A stretch of DNA of 7,201 nucleotides from NCBI GenBank assembly GCA_013203755.1, contig JABMPI010000615.1, forward strand, positions 1-7,201, read 5' to 3'. Position numbers and translations under genes: made by a program. Below are positions 5,143 through 7,201 of this stretch, one piece after another. This stretch comes from Bacteroidota bacterium (GTDB lineage: Bacteria; Bacteroidota; Bacteroidia; Bacteroidales; Prolixibacteraceae). The number at the start of each line of letters is the position of its first letter. Position 1 is the first letter of the stretch. The notes beneath the pieces are model-generated. The model did no database searches. It was given only the letters and a program-made list of their open reading frames with translations, and was not told the origin of the DNA.

Positions 5143-7201
5143 ATGAACCGTTTGCATCGTAAAATATTATGCGCTCTTTTACTGCTGTTACCTGTACTCT
5201 TTCCATTAAAAAATTCAGCATCCGATTCTGTAGTAATTTCAAAATCTTCTATTACTGAATTTGACGAAGTAGTTTTTGTAACCCGAAAAATGCCAAAAGA
5301 CGGGCATTGGTACGCTAACTTTGGTTATTACGCGTGGGACGAAAACAATAAATTATTTGAGGAAGGTAGCAGCCTTTGTAAATTAAATATAAAAACCGAC
5401 CAGTTAGAAATTTTATTTAAAGATGAAAAGGGCACTTTTCGTGATCCGCAGTTGCATTACGACGGTAAGAATATTTTATTTTCGTACCGAAAAGGGGGAG
5501 AAGAACATTTCCATTTGTACGAAACAGATACCGATGGAAGCTTTTTAAAACAACTTACATCCGGTCCTTTTTCAGATATTGAACCTACTTATTTACCCGA
5601 TGACGATATTATTTTTGTTTCTACCCGTTGCGAATGTTGGGTAAATTGCTGGTCTACACAAGTTGCTACATTGCATCGTTGCAAATCCGACGGCTCGGAA
5701 ATAACAAAATTATCATCTAATATTGAACACGACAATACACCCTGGGTACTTTCAAGCGGACAAATTGCATATACTCGCTGGGAATATGTAGATCGAAGTC
5801 AGGTTCATTTTCACCATTTGTGGGTTATGAATCCGGATGGTTCCAGACAAACCGTTTTATATGGAAATCAAACATCGGTTTTTGAAAATCCGGGAAGTTG
5901 TTTGTTGATTGATGCCAAACCTGTTCCGTGGTCAAACGATACTATTTTAGCAACTTATTCACCCGGTCACGGTGCACGCGAACACGCTGGTTATCCAGTG
6001 TTGATTTCACTTTCAAATGGCCCGGACGATTTAGATGCCATGAAATTCGTAAATAAAAAAAGTGACAAAGGAGATAAGGTTTACGATCCGGTTGCCATTA
6101 ACCGAGAACTTCTAATGGCTTCCAGAAATCGGGATTTAGTATTAATAAATAATACAGGAATTGAAAAAAGTATTTTTGAACTTCCCAAAGATTTTATTGG
6201 CGGCAAGCAAATAATATTTGAACCCCGGCCGGTTGTTGCAAGAAAGAGGGAACCCATTGTTTCTTCGCATCTGAATACTAAAAATAATTACGGTACAATT
6301 ATTCTTCAAAATGTATATGAAGGCCGAAATATGTCGGGGATTGAAAAAGGTTCAATTTCTGATATTCTGGTTTTGGAAACGCTTCGGAAACCGGTGAATT
6401 TTACCGGAGGGAATGAACCTTTGAGTTACACCGGCTCGTTTACAATGGAGAAAATTATTGGCAAAGTTCCTGTCCACGAAGATGGTTCAGCGCATTTTAA
6501 TTTGCCTGCAAATACGCCTTTTCTTTTTATTGCTTTAGATGAAAAGGGGAGTGCCATTCAGAAAATGAAAAGTTTTACGTCGGTAGTTCCCGGCGAAGTT
6601 GTTTCGTGTATTGGCTGCCACGAAAAACGGTCGCTTGCTCCAACAAATTATGGTCGGCTACCAATTGCAATGACAAAAGATGCAGTGTTTCCAGAACCCG
6701 TAATAAACATGCCATTGGTTATAGATTTTCCGCGCGATATTCAACCTATTTTAGATAGAAACTGTGTAAAATGCCACAATCCTGAAATACGGAAAGGTGG
6801 CATTTTATTAACCGGTGACCGTGGCCCCGTTTATTCGCACAGTTATTTTAATTTAATGGCACACTTTCAGGTAAATGATGGTTTGAATCATCCTTATCCG
6901 CTAAATAAGCCCGGAATGGTTGGCGACAAATTCAGTAAAATAATTGAGAAGATTGAGAACGGGCACGGGAAAGTGAATTTAACTGAAAATGAAATTCAAA
7001 CAATTCGTTACTGGATAAATACGGGCGCATTGTATCCGGGAACTTATGCCGCTTTGGGAACCGGAATTCTTGGATTGATGACAAATAATAATCCGGATCA
7101 AACTCCGGTTCAAAATAAAGAATGGGAAAAAGCTACAACTGTAATTAATAAAAATTGCAAAAGTTGCCACGATGAATTGATGAAAGATATTGTAAGCGAA
7201 G
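5143..7201 (+). CDS. HzsA-related exported multiheme-type protein (3' end beyond window)
   Basis: The frame is open from the ATG at 5143 to the window edge, giving at least 686 residues. Residues 1-26 are a Sec signal peptide (basic NRLHRK, then a leucine-rich core), with cleavage probably near A26. About 45-230 looks like a TolB/WD40-type beta-propeller. It contains STRCECWVNCW (160-170), EHDNTPWV (195-202), TRWEYVDRSQVHFHHLW (211-227) and later SPGHGAR (273-279), segments I recognise from proteins related to the hydrazine synthase alpha subunit. PVHEDGSAHF (443-452) leads into heme-c motif CIGCH (489-493); CVKCH (541-545) and CKSCH (672-676) follow, so up to three covalent hemes are possible in the periplasm. 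Function outside anammox bacteria is unknown, and no HzsB/C-like gene is visible. With a sulfatase and a sugar-binding protein upstream, a redox role tied to glycan breakdown is conceivable but inferred. Confidence 0.85.
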   Translation, partial: MNRLHRKILCALLLLLPVLFPLKNSASDSVVISKSSITEFDEVVFVTRKMPKDGHWYANFGYYAWDENNKLFEEGSSLCKLNIKTDQLEILFKDEKGTFRDPQLHYDGKNILFSYRKGGEEHFHLYETDTDGSFLKQLTSGPFSDIEPTYLPDDDIIFVSTRCECWVNCWSTQVATLHRCKSDGSEITKLSSNIEHDNTPWVLSSGQIAYTRWEYVDRSQVHFHHLWVMNPDGSRQTVLYGNQTSVFENPGSCLLIDAKPVPWSNDTILATYSPGHGAREHAGYPVLISLSNGPDDLDAMKFVNKKSDKGDKVYDPVAINRELLMASRNRDLVLINNTGIEKSIFELPKDFIGGKQIIFEPRPVVARKREPIVSSHLNTKNNYGTIILQNVYEGRNMSGIEKGSISDILVLETLRKPVNFTGGNEPLSYTGSFTMEKIIGKVPVHEDGSAHFNLPANTPFLFIALDEKGSAIQKMKSFTSVVPGEVVSCIGCHEKRSLAPTNYGRLPIAMTKDAVFPEPVINMPLVIDFPRDIQPILDRNCVKCHNPEIRKGGILLTGDRGPVYSHSYFNLMAHFQVNDGLNHPYPLNKPGMVGDKFSKIIEKIENGHGKVNLTENEIQTIRYWINTGALYPGTYAALGTGILGLMTNNNPDQTPVQNKEWEKATTVINKNCKSCHDELMKDIVSE

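Noticed and set aside
6979..7170. 63-codon antisense frame near the window end
   Set aside because: It is antisense to the HzsA-related frame, whose CxxCH motif at 7156-7170 is clearly real.

Overview
The window is AT-rich, has no convincing Shine-Dalgarno sequences before its starts, and every confident gene is on the + strand. Gene content points to a member of the Bacteroidota: the DUF2520 / KdsC-like HAD / Maf trio, LNGC- and IVSC-type lipoproteins, and an exported sulfatase. A sulfatase next to an HzsA-related cytochrome-like protein suggests a polysaccharide-degrading, probably marine or sediment lineage such as the Marinilabiliales/Prolixibacteraceae. This placement is inferred from style and content; no rRNA or marker gene is present.

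Region 1 (about 123-2002) is a compact three-gene housekeeping operon: a Rossmann-fold DUF2520 protein, a KdsC-type HAD phosphatase and a Maf nucleotide pyrophosphatase. The first junction is a 4-base ATGA overlap, and at the second the Maf ATG directly follows the TAA stop. The first 44 bases may hold the last codons of another upstream gene.

Region 2 (2125-3188) is a single gene for a XylF-like sugar-binding lipoprotein, closed by a clear intrinsic terminator. No ABC permease or ATPase gene accompanies it in the window.

Region 3 (3223-4845) is a lipoprotein sulfatase of the formylglycine type. It has a canonical CAPSR active site and most resembles bacterial N-sulfoglucosamine sulfohydrolase (heparan N-sulfatase)-like enzymes.

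Region 4 (4846-5142) is a 297-base gene-free gap containing a GC-rich block of about 150 bases. The block has internal inverted repeats and weak terminal inverted repeats, so it looks like an inserted intergenic repeat or a non-autonomous element.

Region 5 (5143 to the window end) is an exported, at least 686-residue HzsA-related protein. It has a beta-propeller-like N-terminal half and three CxxCH heme-c motifs, and it is cut by the window edge. It resembles the alpha subunit of anammox hydrazine synthase, yet it sits in a sugar/sulfatase neighbourhood with no partner subunits in view. It is the most interesting gene here. Regions 2, 3 and 5 all encode envelope proteins and could serve a common sulfated-glycan uptake or breakdown task, but the terminator and the GC-rich insert suggest they are not one simple operon.
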